Assembly (NCBI GenBank): GCA_002633005.1
Contig: NMRA01000786.1
Span: 18,981-82,980 of the forward strand
DNA from: Phoronis australis
Taxonomy: Eukaryota > Phoronida > Phoronidae
Length of the DNA stretch: 64,000 nucleotides
Direction: 5' to 3'
Shown: positions 1 to 12,597 of the stretch, piece after piece
Layout of the letters: the number at the start of each line of letters is the position of its first letter
How positions within the stretch are numbered: the first letter of the stretch is position 1
Notes under the pieces: model-generated
What the model saw: only the letters and a program-made list of their open reading frames with translations
Databases searched by the model: none
Told to the model about the DNA's origin: nothing
Translations under genes and position numbers: made by a program

Positions 1-1719
1 TCGTCGCTGTCACGAAATTCCTCCTTGTCTCAATCAACAAATGTGCTCTGTTGAGTTCAGTTAATTCTCGCTGATCTTGATACGGCAGTCAGAGGCAAGA
101 GTTAATCATTGAGATATCAGCTACACGGCGACCAGCCATCTTACTGTCTTGAAAACATGCCGTGACCTAGCTCGCGACCCCACGGTTTCACGCCCACTTA
201 ACTAGTTCTAGCGAATGAGGTCAGCGATGCATTGGGTTAAAAGGTCGTGGCTAGCTAAAAGACTGGTGAGTGACACTTCTGTTGAAAATACCCCGAATGC
301 AAAAAGTGAAATAACGACTTATGATTGGACGAAAAACTCAAAGAGATTACTACATGCATAATGAGCAGAGTTTGACCTTTCTGTTGATGTGTTTACGAGC
401 GAAATTGGGTCATCGGAAGACTGATCAATGAGGACACGAAAATCGGCAAATTTCGATGAAAATTTCACGAGATATGCAGTCGTGGAGAAGGTGATGTTTT
501 TCAAAATGAAATAAATAAGGTTTAAAATGAAGTTTGATCGTTTTAAAGTATTGTTTTGTGGAGCAGAATGAATAAATAATCATAATCTGCAATAAAAAAA
601 ATTTGACCTAATTTTAACCGATAGCGACAGTTTGCAGTCTTGTCAGGAAATTGAGTTTCCGACTTAAGACTCATTTTGTCGTGGTGGGTCACATTTATGG
701 TTACAGTCTTGTACTGAGCTGCCAAGTTCATAGTCTGAGAGCAGTTTTAAAATTAGTTGTAATAAAAGTTTGAAAAACTTAATTCAGATGTTTTTTGTGT
801 TTAGGATGTTTATAGTCGACACTCCGTGTCAATGACATTTTCAGCGTACGGTTCTGCGGCTAGCTGTTTTATCTCGACCGCCCGGCATTGCTCACTTGCC
901 GTTGCGCCAAACATGCTCCGCAAAGAACTAGGCCTAAGACAAGAATCGGGGTTAAGCGGCCGTGAGCCACTCTTCAATCAAGAATAAAATTTCGAGCCAC
1001 GACATAAATATGTGATAAAACGCTACAAAACAGCGATGTTTCAATTCATAAACGATCACCTTACCAAACTTCGTGGTGGAAAAACATTTTTTTTCATGCA
1101 AGATGTCCAGATTATCCTATTTATATCACTTGCAATATCGCACTGCGACACTGTTCGGTCCCGTTGTTAGCGCGCAATGTCTCAGTCGGCTGACAGTCGT
1201 GACTTGGAAATGTCGTCAAGTAATATAACGGCCTCTTTCAATATGCATCTCTTTTTTACGGCCAAAGATAGCTGCGGGATTCAGCACGCGCGTAGGGCCT
1301 ACGGGCGAGTCACCTGTCAATCACATGTTGGTGTCAAGGTAACGTGCACTCCAAAGTGTGGGAACTTGCGTGCGTGCACCACTACAAAGTCACACATCAA
1401 AAGAGAATAGCGACAGTCCTAAGTAACAGAAACGGTCGAGACAATATACTTTTAACCATTGTCTCATTTCTCTGGCCTGATTTTTTCGAATATATGTTTG
1501 ATCAAGTGCACTGCAGACGAAAACTCAGCGCGGCAGACGAAGTCGCTGAAAGCGGAGGTTTTGACGCCGGCGGCGTTCTTAAACTTTGCAAACATGGGAA
1601 GAAATTAAAGTGACAAAAACGTTCAAGTATTATATTTTGAAGTGAGTCCATGACCCAAGGCAATAACTCGTTACTTGTATAACTGCAATTCACATTGCTA
1701 AACCACCGTCTCGGAGGCC
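1..1719. other. Unassigned sequence at left edge
   Basis: No coding exon could be supported here. Short open frames on both strands (up to 89 codons) lack recognisable motifs or composition. A strong donor-like GTGAGT lies near 271, preceded by a short open frame from an ATG near 215, but the predicted peptide resembles nothing I know and the phase (0) does not fit the MAP1 exon at 5083, which needs phase 1. The missing MAP1 first coding exon could lie here or beyond the window. Confidence 0.4.
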
Positions 1720-1980
1720 CGGCGTCGTTGCGCTCATTGTGATCATCGATCTTTTTCTAAAAGTCGGGGAATCGCGCGTTTCCTTAGCACCAGGCGCTAA
1801 ATCGTCATTCCTTAAAAGTCGGGGATGGGCGCTTAACCGAGAGGTGGGCGCTTAACTGGAAATCTTCAAAAATCGCAGGGGGCGCTTAACCGAGCAGTGG
1901 GCGGTTAAATCGAAAATCCACCTAAAGTAGGGGGTGGGCGGTTAACTGAGCATGGGCGTTAACCCGAACGTTTACGGTAC
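1720..1980. repeat. GC-rich degenerate tandem repeat, GTGGGCGCTTAACCGAG motif
   Basis: Six imperfect copies of a GGGCG(C/G)TTAA(C/T)CGAG-like motif start near 1826, 1845, 1880, 1901, 1935 and 1953. Spacing alternates between about 20 and 35 bases, suggesting an ancestral dimer of about 55 bases. Two AAAAGTCGGGG blocks precede them. Related words (GGGCGCTTACTTTAG, GGGCGCTAATTAGG) recur at 55913-55980, so this is probably an interspersed element with internal tandem structure. Such GGGCGCTTAA repeats are familiar from invertebrate genomes in general. Confidence 0.65.
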
Positions 1981-2090
1981 ACCGTTTTGTGGCATATTAC
2001 GAGACCATTTTTATGAAAGCAAAAAGCATAATTTGATTTTCGTTTTGAACCAGCTAAACAGAGCAAAACGTGACCTCAAGGTATTATACA
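1981..2090. repeat. Diverged interspersed repeat, similar to 8985-9050
   Basis: The stretch TTTTTATGAAAGC... to ...GCTAAACAGAGCAAAACG resembles 8985-9050 (TTTTATGAAAGT... to ...GAGCTTAACAGGGCAAAATT) over about 65 bases with several gaps. The similarity was read by eye; the family is unknown. It directly follows the GC-rich repeat cluster and may be part of the same element. Confidence 0.4.
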
Positions 2091-2159
2091 CTAGCCAAGC
2101 TGCATTTGTATTTATGTAGTTAAATTGTATCTAGTTTGCAAAAAAATCGATCTTTGCTC

Positions 2160-5082
2160 TAACGATGTACATCGCAGGCATGCATTGTCTGCACAACGCT
2201 CCTACGTCATAGTACGTATAATGCAGTCAGCAGCACATCCGTTTTACTGTTTAGTCATTCATAAATAGCAACGTGCTTGCCATGTTGTATTCGTATTATC
2301 GCACAACTATGTTCCACTAATATTTTCCTCATTGAACCAAATTAGAACATAACTGTAGTTATTTGATACGGATGCCAGTTCAATTATAATTACCTTGATT
2401 TCACATTTAGATAGTTATTCAATGTACTCAGACTCGGGTAGGTTCGCTGCTTTTTTAATACTAAATAACTGAGAACAAGATAAGGTTATTTAGTGATGAG
2501 TTTCTATGGGTATGTGATGGGCAGGTCTTGGAAGTTATGACTGACCCCTTACCAATTCTTACTATTGTCATCGTTGAGGTGTTTCACATTGCAGTACCAC
2601 TGATGGATATGGAATGTCTTTGCAGTAGTATAAATTTTCCAAAATTCACATCTTTCTAGACCTGAAGCTTTGCTCCAGTGTATTCCTTTTAACTGTAGAA
2701 CCAGAGCAGTAAGTTGATGAATTGCAGCCCGGGTGATTAGTTTGCATGGCTCTCTTTTTCTTACTAATGTCTTGGAACTCTGCCAGTTAATGTGAGCCTG
2801 TTTTGTGCAGATCAAAGGAATGAACAGGGCGTGGAAACAGTTCCATGATCGCCCTCGAAACAGGAAACTCAAAATTCACTAGGTGTTGCTTGTCAGGTAA
2901 CGTACCTTCCTATACCAATACTTCCATCCAGGTATATTAATCACATGGCTCTCTTATTATTTGAATGCCTTCATTCTGAGTATTACTGCTTTCTGTTCTC
3001 AAGCTGTCTGTAAGGATCTCAAAAAGAGGGATCTCTATTTGGAAGTGTCATCCAGTGAATACCGGGTCACCGATATTCAACATCAAAGACCTGCCACGGC
3101 ACCCTTATCAGAGTTGGAACTCTTTGTCAGAAAAGTTATTGTAAAGTGTCTAGGAGATGGCAATAAATTTTTAATTCATTTCTGACCGCATAAGCACCTT
3201 TAAAAAATTCAAAAACCTCAGAGGACGTTCAAAAATATCTTTGAAAACGCCATCATTATGTGTAGCTCGCATTTCATGGCATGCATGATGACTAGGCAAT
3301 GCTTTGTTCCAGACTGACCATATATTTAAACAATATGTTGGATTTGTCCCTGATTTTATTTGTTGCAAATATTTATAAAGGAGGTATTTGATGTCACACG
3401 AATTAATCGTGTCCTTATTTCACAAACAAACTTTACTTTACATTTCTCTATCTACATCTGTAATGAGAGTTAGAAATGTTCATTTTGTTCAGAAAACGTA
3501 GGTTCATTAAGTGAGTGATGGAAAATTATTGCATCCATGTTTGGCGACTTGTGTGAGTGAGGATCCAGTTGAATTTGTTGCTAACAATCTGAGGTCGCAT
3601 TATACGAGCTGGCTAAACTCACCAAGTCTACCCTGGAATCGTTTCCTACCCCTGGTTATAAGATGACTTCTAATTTCTTCTTTCTCACTTTTGCCCTTCA
3701 AATACACACATGACTAATCAGGAAGCTCTTTCAAAGCAACAATAACTCAATAAATGCTGGTTTATCTGGTCTGGTTGCCATGACTACAGACATGATAGTC
3801 TGTTCCTTGGTAGCCAATTGCCATGTGTTCACTGTGACTGGGCATACAAGTAGTGATCATATCATATTTTTAAATCATTGCACTGGATGAACTTAACTCA
3901 TTTCAGGTGCAGTCAATAAGGACACCGATAATGTGACAANAAAGATTTCTTGAATTTTAGGTGTTACGATATTCCACTCCGAAAATGTCAGTCATATGCA
4001 TGTTTTTCACTGAAAGTATTTGGTGTTGAGCTGGAACCACATGCCATGTGTTCTAGTGTTCCACTCTACGTCTATTTTAAGCTTAGTCAATATAAAAGAT
4101 GTCTATAAATATATTCCACAATGCAATTCAGGTGCAGTACCTTATACGTAATGTTAGAAGATTGACAAAAATGTGAAAAAATAAAATTGCTCTAAACTGA
4201 CAGACTTTTTGTAGACATGAGAAAATCTCGCGTCGGCGTTAAGAATGAACTTGAAATTGTGCAATTTTTTATGAAAAGCTGCTTCAGAAATCATGTCTTC
4301 CAGGGCTTGACGTAAAGAGCGGTATTTGTAACCAGAAATTTAGAAATGTCAGCTGAGATATTGGCCAACTCTTGTGTTGGGCTGGTCCAACTCGTGTGGT
4401 CTAAGTCTCATTCCTTGAAAACGCCTCAACAGTTCTTTCGGTGAACTGGAAAATAGATGTCGTAACAACTCGCCCCAACGTTTTTGTTTTTGATCCTCAA
4501 GGTTTTGTGACCTGGGATTTATGTGTGTGCAAGCTGAATTTTAAAAGACAGTAAGCTTCGATTTCAGCTGGATCGCAAATGCCATCATGTATCTTTCCAT
4601 GCTGTCCAAAGCTGTCTTTAGTGTTTTTATAAATAATGCATATACATGGTTCTTTTACTATGTCACCATAGACATTTTAATAATAGGAATAATAACAGGA
4701 CATTGGTGTCTGAATTTTGTGAAGTAAATTATGCAAAAGGTCGACACACATAGACTTCTAGGCCTTCTGCGGGTCCATTGCAACAGACACTGTGCTGACT
4801 TTGCTGCTCGACTCAGCAAGTCTGACAGTCTGCTTGTGTAATTTTGTGAGCGTTTTAACGCTTTTGTTGTCTGTAAGAGTTTTCCCTGAAACTGGTTTAC
4901 TTCTAAGGCATTCTTTCTTAATGCTTCGGCTAAGTGAAACACCGATCGACATGGTGTTCTGGTGCTTTTATCCTATCACCATCTCCTTCACCTCAACTTG
5001 TTGTTTTCTCACCTTAAGTATGACATTAAAGATTAAACCTGGCTAGAAAGTAGAAAATTACATTTCCTTTATTTATTTGCAG
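2160..5082. other. No exon recognised; probably MAP1 intron 1 or upstream sequence
   Basis: The sequence ends in a polypyrimidine tract and AG acceptor at 5081-5082 that serves the first visible MAP1 exon, so at least its right part should be intron. An open frame on the minus strand at 4758-4952 (K/S/T-rich) and one on the plus strand at 2961-3185 show no recognisable domain. I searched by eye for the expected MAP1 first exon (hydrophobic LLVV(I/V)GE block ending in phase 1 with G) and did not find it. One undetermined base occurs near 3939. Confidence 0.45.
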
Positions 5083-5181
5083 GCTTTCTGTCCTGGGATA
5101 CTGATGCAACGGGATGTGATATCAGTGGCGTTCTCGAACGTATCGCAGATGCTGCCCCCAATGGAGAGGAAGGGGAATTCG
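5083..5181 (+). CDS. MAP1: MAP1/futsch-like protein, second coding exon (first one visible)
   Basis: This 99-base exon is flanked by a polypyrimidine-AG acceptor (TTATTTGCAG) and a GTAAGA donor. It begins and ends in phase 1. With G supplied by the missing upstream exon it encodes G-F-L-S-W-D, then D-A-T-G-C-D-I, then a short helix ending E-G-E-F. The G-(F/I)-(L/R)-S-W-D block is the start of the equivalent exon in vertebrate MAP1A/MAP1B, and F-L-S-W-D is the arthropod futsch form. Downstream exons continue the same family in the right order and phase. An exon encoding roughly 50-60 N-terminal residues should precede it. Symbol given at family level only. Confidence 0.85.
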
Positions 5182-6519
5182 GTAAGACGCAATTGCAGCA
5201 GCTCAGGACTTAAGTTGAAACATGCCAACTCCATGTTTTCCGCTGTTGTGTGCGGTAAAAGTTCTTCAATTAAGGACAAAAATGGTTACTAGAATAACCA
5301 TAACTTTCTATAACCATAACTTTCTGTAGATATTTTCATGCACTTGCTACGTGAGTACAAATTTCCAAGGTTTTTTGGTGACAGTTAAATTAAACTGTGT
5401 CAAAAACTAAGCAAATTTTTCTGAAATGTTCTTTTTCTTGAAAGATTTGGTGACACAAATTTTCTCTTTTGCGTTAGAGAGTAGAGTTTTAATTATTAAT
5501 TTGCTGTAAATCAAAGTTATATCAAACAGTACTTTGACGAGTCAAAACTAGCTATTTCAAGCTTAGATAAATGAAGATTGGACTTAAATATTACTTTAAC
5601 CAAAAAACATAACTGTATATGAATCCCATTCTGATCTGAGTATAACCATAGAGAAGAAGGACTATTAAGTTCCCTAATTTCACTACGCGATTTGTGTAGT
5701 CATTGCAAAAGTAATGAAATATTTGACTCTCACTAATGTATGAAATGGGGGGTCCCAAGATAATAGCCATAAACAAGGCTTCTCATACCTCTAATTCTTA
5801 TTGTATGAGCGACATGGTTTGCAATGAACAAGCAGTCGGGAACGGGAAACACCTGACAACATTGATTAATGGCATGTTCATGGTAATCAATTTGTGAAAA
5901 ATAGCGAAATGGCAATTTTGTCAATTATTTTTGTGCGGAATTACTGAAAATTCATCACACCACTGTTCAGTGACCAAGCATAGACTACATTGTATTGCTG
6001 ATTTTTTTCCCGTTCTCGTATAGTGTACTTTGCAAGTTATTGATCCAGACATTATGTCAGCCTACTTAGGTATCAGCTTCCCTTCGATTTTGCATTCAAT
6101 TTAGCGCTGCGACAGGAAGTGAGCCTATTGCACGCGCGAACAGTTTCGCAGTGAATTTATTCCCACGAGATATGTTCATGGAGTGTAAATGTATCCTCAT
6201 ATACTTGGGATCCTTTTAGAAAATGCGGCTGTGGGTCAATGGACTCAAATGACCTCAAATCTAAGAGACAAATTGAAGGACCTGTGGGTCACATTAGTGT
6301 AAATATTCTTTCCTTTTAGATATGATTTTCATTAGGCAGTGCCATTTTAACATTGTGATTTCATTTGCTATTTGAGTGCATTTCACCAGGATTAGTGATT
6401 GGCCTAAATGGCTAACTGGGTTTCGCTTAGCAAAACACATAATCCACAACTTGGCTTTTGAAGGCCAGTGAGAAGTGACGTACAGTATGTCAGGGAGAAA
6501 AGTGATTTTCTGAGATCAA

Positions 6520-6595
6520 CCCCAATGCGGATTCGAACCTGCAACTCAAATGGTCGTAGCCAACCGCTCTGCTGGTAGAGGTAAACTCCACTATT
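6520..6595 (-). repeat. tRNA-derived SINE head or tRNA pseudogene
   Basis: On the minus strand, an A-box-like CAGCAGAGCGGTTGGC is followed about 30 bases later by a perfect B box, GGTTCGAATCC, inside a T-arm with 4 of 5 pairs. The AGCGGTT form of the D-arm recalls class II (Ser/Leu) tRNAs. No acceptor stem closes around it and no Pol III terminator run is adjacent, so a functional tRNA is unlikely. It lies in the MAP1 intron, antisense to the gene. Confidence 0.6.
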
Positions 6596-6814
6596 TTATG
6601 ATGTCTACTTGACTGCTAAAGTCAACGACATTGATTTCAACGAACGTCTTGCAGGCCATTGCAAGAATTTGCAATTTTTAATCAAATCACAAAAACAATG
6701 GATTTTGTTCTCAGCTCCGGTCAAAGCTAATAATTTTAACAAGACTAACAATAATCACACAAATGCATTTTTCGACCTTGACGCCAATAATGTCTTCGGA
6801 GTTTATCAAAAAAA

Positions 6815-6874
6815 GCATATTTGGGCCGGGTCTTGCATGTTTGGGCCCGGTCTAGCATATTTGGGCCGGGTCTG
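6815..6874 (+). repeat. 20-bp tandem repeat, three copies
   Basis: Three consecutive 20-base units of the form GCATATTTGGGCCGGGTCTN, differing at one to three positions, followed by a degraded start of a fourth. They lie in the MAP1 intron. The unit creates short open frames on both strands that are not genes. Confidence 0.9.
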
Positions 6875-8984
6875 GTATGCACCAGCATCATTTTCAAACT
6901 GTTCATCACTGCTTTGAAATATTTTGCACCTGCTCGCATGACATTTTGTCATAAAATTCATACGCCTCACAGATGCATTCGTGTTAGTTTCCAAAATAAA
7001 ATTGAACGTAATTGCCCAAAAAATCTACCGTACCTTCATGACGAGTTGAGGAACTTAGTGCTGGTTGCGGGAAGTGTGACATATTCACCATTTCAACTTG
7101 CGCCGATATTAAATTCTTCATAATATGCAAACAAATGGCTTAACATGTGGAAACAACCAAATTTGACTAAAATGGGAATCTCAAACCACCGAATGAAATA
7201 ACAACAGTGTGAGGCTCAGGTGGTATCAATAGGTTTTCATGGCTGGTATGACTGGCATTTCAGGAATCGTTGGTGAACTGAAGTAAGAGGTAACGTTGTG
7301 TCATGGAAGTAGACTTAAGTATTTAACCAAAGATTTTTATATTGGCCAATGCGCAAAATTGTGTTAAAAAGGCGTGTAATTTGATAACAGAAAAGAGGAA
7401 AACATAAAGGCATATTTAACTTGTTATTACTTGGTATGTATTTTCAAGTGTTTGTACTAGAATAACCCCTTAAGATGAAATCTTTAAGTACTAAGTACTC
7501 AGGATGTCAACTGAATATGGGCCTGAAAAGAACTTTGGATCGCTATCTTTTGTGGCCCTGCTCAACAAAATACAGTTCTCCACAATAAAATTTTGTAACT
7601 GTAATCACTCACAATGTTACCATCTATGACACCAGGACATTTGACAAGTTGAGTGACCTAAAAGTAATTGTTCTAAACTTGGCGGATTCAGCTCACATAT
7701 GACGTCACAGTTGTAGTGACTGTAAACTTTTCAAAATTTCCCGGTCAGTCGTACAAGGCATTTCTTTCGCGAAATAAGAGGGTTTTATTCGTTATGTTGC
7801 TATTCTGTTCTAAGTTATACTAGTTTTCGAAATAAACTGGTCAACGTCGAAATTGGGAAAATTTTCGTGGCACAAAAATATGACTTGGATTTATTTCTGG
7901 CTAAAAATCTCAACAGATGTTGGTCCACACACTTTGCAACTATTCAAAAATAGCCAATTCTCAGCATTTAATAGTTATAATATTGCGTTAAAGTCTGGCA
8001 AAATTTTAGCAAAACTGCTAATATATTGCGACAAATGTACAACTAAACTGCCAAACAATTCTGGCGTGAGGTTTGTCATTAAGTTTGGTGGTGTCATAAA
8101 CATAGCTCTGTGGTAGTCTGTCCAGTTTATGTTGAAAACTACTCCACAGCTAAGTACTATTGTACTGGCTTTGAAATATCACACTAAAATTTGAGTTTGA
8201 TTGTTAGGACTCGTAATTAGTGAACCTATTGGGTGGGGAACTACACTGCCTTGTCACTCAACATGGGAAGTGTCAGGTATACAACATGAATAAATAATGT
8301 TTTGTATAAAATGTGAATAGTTAATAATTGAAAATGTGGACATTACTGTGTATGCAGTGGTTGTCATTCAGCTTGACCTAATCTTATCAAAATAGTTCTC
8401 TTGGTGAAACAGCAATCTCCCTTGGACTGAGCGGCAATGATCAGAATTTCATGAAGCGATTCAAATTTAAAAAATAAGAAATATCAAAATTGCCATTGCT
8501 TTTTAATGTTTCAGATATGTACTGCACTGTTCAACTGATGTCTCTAAAAACAGTCTACACCTGTAGCTAGTAATTTTTTGTTATATTTTTTCTGTTGTGA
8601 AATTCGATGGTCCAAGTAGTGAGTGTGTTCGGAGCAGTGGGATTTTACCGTATTTCCACTTTACCCTGGTGATTATATGCATTTTGTCTAAAACAAAAGA
8701 ATGTGGTCGGACTTAACCAGCTGACAATTCTACCAACCTTTACTTCAATGTTGCTCAATGGCAAACAAGCCGAGCAGAATTTCAAGTTAACTCGACTTAA
8801 AAAAAAACAAAAATAGAATTCCACCTTGTACTCTCGTAAAGTCTGTTTCATGTAATAAGTGCTTCAACATGATAGGATTCTATTTGATTTGCCAACCCAG
8901 AAAATGGCGCATATACGCATTGCCTGCGTGTCACTTTAGTCGGAAATAGAATCCTGCCATTGTAGTGTAAAGAATATTACAAGA

Positions 8985-9050
8985 GCAATTTTATGAAAGT
9001 AAGAGGCCTTATTTTTTATTTGTTTTAGATGAGCTTAACAGGGCAAAATT
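8985..9050. repeat. Diverged interspersed repeat, similar to 1981-2090
   Basis: It shares the TTTTATGAAAG...AAGAGGC...GCTTAACAGGGCAAAA order with the element at 1981-2090. The match is partial and was read by eye. It lies in the MAP1 intron and the family is unknown. Confidence 0.4.
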
Positions 9051-10298
9051 CAGCTTCGAAAATTAAAATTCTGTTTATCGGGCAGGCATGGTCCTGGCCG
9101 TTATTTTTCTAAGTTATCCTTAGTAAGCTTCTGAGCCTGCTCACGAAACACTCCTCTTTCGCTCGTGTGACTTTGTGTGGTACTGCTTTTTCTCTTCCAA
9201 TGGTGGAACGCAGCCCTCGAGTTTAGGCTTTGGTTTGAAACAAACATCTTCTGGCGCAAATATACACTCGTGGTCATGGATTATTGTACATTTGTGTTGC
9301 CTAACGAGTATCCTCAGAGCCCCTTCTGGGATCTCATTTATTGATTTCTAACCACACTTGATAAATACCAAGTCAGCTGACCGATCTGCATCAGTGTGGC
9401 ACATTTGTGTACAGGAGGTAATGAGTCACAATTAACGTTTTTCCAGCAGCCCAGTGTCAGCTGTTGTTTGAACAAATGTTTGAGAAATGAGTAATTGTGG
9501 AATCTGCTTTTTTTTCTCCTGATACGTACAATTCTGTTGGTATTCAATTAGTCTAGTGGCAAGGAAGAAGACGGAATAGTTATTGAATTGTAGACCATTG
9601 TGTTCTAAAAATTGATCAAATTGAAGACGCAGATCATTATGTTAAAGTTATTCTAGTAATTGTGCAGTATTATCTTGATTAATTTACTAACTACTTGTTA
9701 AAGCCATAGGTGGCAGCACATCCTAATCCATACTGCACATTACACTTAACCCTAGCTAAAGTATAAGTCACGTTTCAATGCGTACCCTTCAAGTGTAAAT
9801 GAACATCTTTGGAAGAAAATTGAGTCTTTAAATCTTTCAAAATCATACAAATATTCTCGAAATCAACATTTTATTACATTCATGAAATTGAAGACTGAAC
9901 TCCATTATGGTCAATGTGCTTGATGTCAAGCAGAAATGTCCATAGAGTTGTGGAGAGGTAACCCATCCGCCAGCCTGCAGTGATGCCGACAGGTCAGGCA
10001 GCACAGGTTAAGGCATCACAGTCAGGTTACACAGCACAGACGGGACCTATCTACCTAAGTCAGTGCTTATGCACTATTACAGACTGAACTCACTTTGGTA
10101 GTAGTCAGTGTCACACATCATTCTGCACCTGTTCTTTTAGGTTTTATCTAGTAATTACTACTAATATAATAAAACAATATTACTAATTGCTAAAGCCAGT
10201 GTCTGTACAGTCCCATAACAAAACGGGGAAAGACAGGTGCTACGTCACAATATAGCAGATAAAATGTCCTGGCTAGTTTGCCCTTGCTGATAGTTTAT

Positions 10299-10584
10299 AA
10301 CATGGTAAATTGTTTGACTAAACATTACAGTAATATCTCAGTTTGTAACATCTATGGTAAATCGTTTGACTAAACATTATAGTAATATTTTAGTTTGTAA
10401 CATGGTAAATCGTTTGACTAAACATTACAGTAATATCTCAGTTTGTAACATGGTAAATCGTTTGACTAAACATTATAGTAATATTTTAGTTTGTAACATG
10501 GTAAATCGTTTGACTAAACATTACAGTAATATCTCAGTTTGTAACATGGTAAATTGTTTGACTACACATTCCAGTAATATCTCA
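10299..10584 (+). repeat. 48-bp minisatellite with two alternating unit types
   Basis: Six units of 48 bases (the boundary between the first two carries a 4-base insertion) read CATGGTAAATCGTTTGACTA then AACATTACAGTAATATCTCA then GTTTGTAA. Units alternate between an ACAG/ATCTCAG form and an ATAG/ATTTTAG form, giving a 96-base higher-order period. The last unit is diverged. Because 48 is divisible by three, the array reads as a repeated 16-residue open frame at 10354-10593, but it lies in an intron and has no splice or coding context. Confidence 0.95.
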
Positions 10585-11557
10585 CCAATATAGGACACAC
10601 TATGGTGGATAAGTGAACTTTTCATTTTCTCAATTTGTTTCATGAAAGGTATTGTGTTAAGCACAAATCCAATGCTTTACTAATTGTACAAACTTGGTAC
10701 CATAGCTACCACCAGGCAATATTTTGAATATTTCTGTACATTCGCAACAATGTAAGAGACCTTGTTAAATGCAAAAAGAAAATTTGACAATTATTTTTGT
10801 CTAGATTTGGTGAAATTTTACAGTACATTTTATTTTTGGCTCGTGACCAAGCGGAAGGGTGTGAATGGTTCTCCGGAGCTATCATAAACACAAAAAATGC
10901 TCTGACTGAGCAATGTCACTCTAGAAATAGCAACTATGCTTCACATTTACAAAATCTTATGTGATAATTATAACTGGTATGTTTGTCATATCGATTTCTC
11001 ATATATGGCAATCAATTCCTGTTGACGGTGTGTGCCTAAAGGGGAACATTGCCATTTTTAAAGCATTTTTTATCTATTTGGCATGTTTTACTAGCCATTC
11101 TCAACCTTTTTGTAACAAAACGAAATTTAGTAAAAATAACAATTCGTCAACCGGGAAGTATGAGGTAGTGAGTAAAATATCTGCCATACTGAGTTAGCTC
11201 ATATACTCGCTTAAACTGGACTACAATTGGCTGAGATGCACACGTGATTGTTATTTACGGCCTTGATACATAACAATTTCTTGATTGACTTTGGCAATGA
11301 TTGTACCTAGAAATGGGTAATTTTATGCTCATGGCAGTGATTCGCCATTCAGAAATGCAGTGTTTGCATTGTGCGACTTCATGTCAGTGTCAGCACATTC
11401 GGTTTGAAAAACTGCTATTTTTGATTAATTTTAGTTTTATAAAAATTCACTCTGGAGATTCCAAGTTCCTTCCAAAGCAACTGCAGTACGCAAAATCTTC
11501 ACCAGATACCCCTTCAAAAAAGCTAACTGGTCCCATTAAATCCCTGTTTTATTTCAG

Positions 11558-11713
11558 GCGATGTTACCATCAAGTCTGCCGAGGAGGGATGTGTCGTCAC
11601 TATTTTGGCTAATCCCATCGTGAGTGGCGTAAAGGACAGTCTTCGCGACTTACTGGTGACTCCATCTAAGCACAAGCATGTCATCTTCGCTGGCCATTCG
11701 TTCCAGGGGACAG
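11558..11713 (+). CDS. MAP1: MAP1/futsch-like protein, third coding exon
   Basis: A 156-base exon (52 codons, phase 1 on both sides) between a TTTATTTCAG acceptor and a GTGAGG donor. It encodes G-D-V-T-I-K, then a beta-strand-like V-T-I-L-A-N-P, then R-D-L-L-V-T-P-S-K-H-K-H-V-I-F-A-G-H and F-Q-G-T-G. Vertebrate MAP1B has the same layout here: a hydrophobic strand ending N-P, then R-L-(L/M) and H-K-L-L-V-L-(S/T)-G-Q. This belongs to the conserved N-terminal heavy-chain domain. Phase and content join seamlessly to the neighbouring exons. Confidence 0.9.
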
Positions 11714-12525
11714 GTGAGGCACCTTTTGGCTGCTGACCACAAAAACATTCTATGGAATTCAATGTAAAGTTCTTTCCAAACACACTACACATGGTGGAAA
11801 CCTTTACAGTACAAGACAAAAGTAATCAGACAACATACCATTTTCCAGTCATGGCGGCTAGTTCTTTGAACAGGAAAAATGGCGAGTAGTTCCTATTACG
11901 AAGGCAAAATAAATTTCTAACTACATTTGTATAGCAGAATGGCTTGAGCCACCTTGGTAACTTTCTTAATAGTTCTTCTTGATTCTCAACCACAAGACTA
12001 CTCCGATGGTACATTTGACTTCTACTCAGCCGTCATGACGGAATTTCAGGTTATTTTGTGTGAGCACTTTTGGCTTGTACTATCGTTGGAAGGAAACTAA
12101 ACATTAAAGAGTACCAAATCATTTAGAAGTAGGCCAGAAAATTTCGATCCAAAACTTTGCCAATTTTCAACTAGAAGAAATGTTGTTGACTTTTTCTAAA
12201 GTTGTAATTTGAGTATCTCCTTCAATTTTCTATTAGAAGAAAGAAAGAAAGGACTGGATGTGTCCACCATCTTGTATTTGCATTTTTGAATGGCCGTAGC
12301 TCAATGGTACTCATTTTCTTTTAAAGGATACAGGGTTGTCCTCTGTTTTGGAGCGATTAAGATATCAACTTAAACCCGTAGAGGCTAGCAAACTGAAAGT
12401 TTTCACGTGACTCCATAACCTAACGAAACGAAAAAAAGGTTCATGTATCTATTTATCCAATTATTACTTTTAAATTTTAGTTCATGTAATTTTCTCTTCT
12501 TTCATGAAAGACTTAAGACAGAAAT

Positions 12526-12597
12526 TTGGTCTTGCAGTCCCACTTCATTTGGTCTTGCAGTCCCACTTCATTTGGTCTTGCCAGTCCCACTTGATTT
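12526..12597 (+). repeat. 23-bp tandem repeat, three copies
   Basis: Three units of TTGGTCTTGCAGTCCCACTT followed by CAT. The third has a one-base insertion (GCCAG) and one substitution. The array lies inside a MAP1 intron. Confidence 0.9.

Larger units (their letters stand above)
5182..11557 (+). other. MAP1 intron (6.4 kb) between exons at 5083 and 11558
   Basis: The GT donor at 5182 and the TTTCAG acceptor ending at 11557 are both well formed and preserve phase 1. The intron holds a tRNA-derived SINE (6520-6595, minus), a 20-bp triple repeat (6815-6874), a diverged interspersed repeat (8985-9050) and a 48-bp minisatellite (10299-10584). I saw no other coding exon; the short open frames within it, for example 7853-8116, have no recognisable features. 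Confidence 0.75.

Noticed and set aside
200-275. MAP1 first coding exon at the GTGAGT donor
   Set aside because: The encoded peptide lacks the LLVV(I/V)GE block and ends in phase 0, not the phase 1 needed by the exon at 5083.
4758-4952. Coding exon on the minus strand
   Set aside because: It has a protein-like composition, but no domain, no convincing splice sites, and overlapping frames on the other strand of similar length.
10354-10593. 79-codon repetitive frame as a repeat protein
   Set aside because: It is the 48-bp minisatellite read in frame, inside a MAP1 intron.
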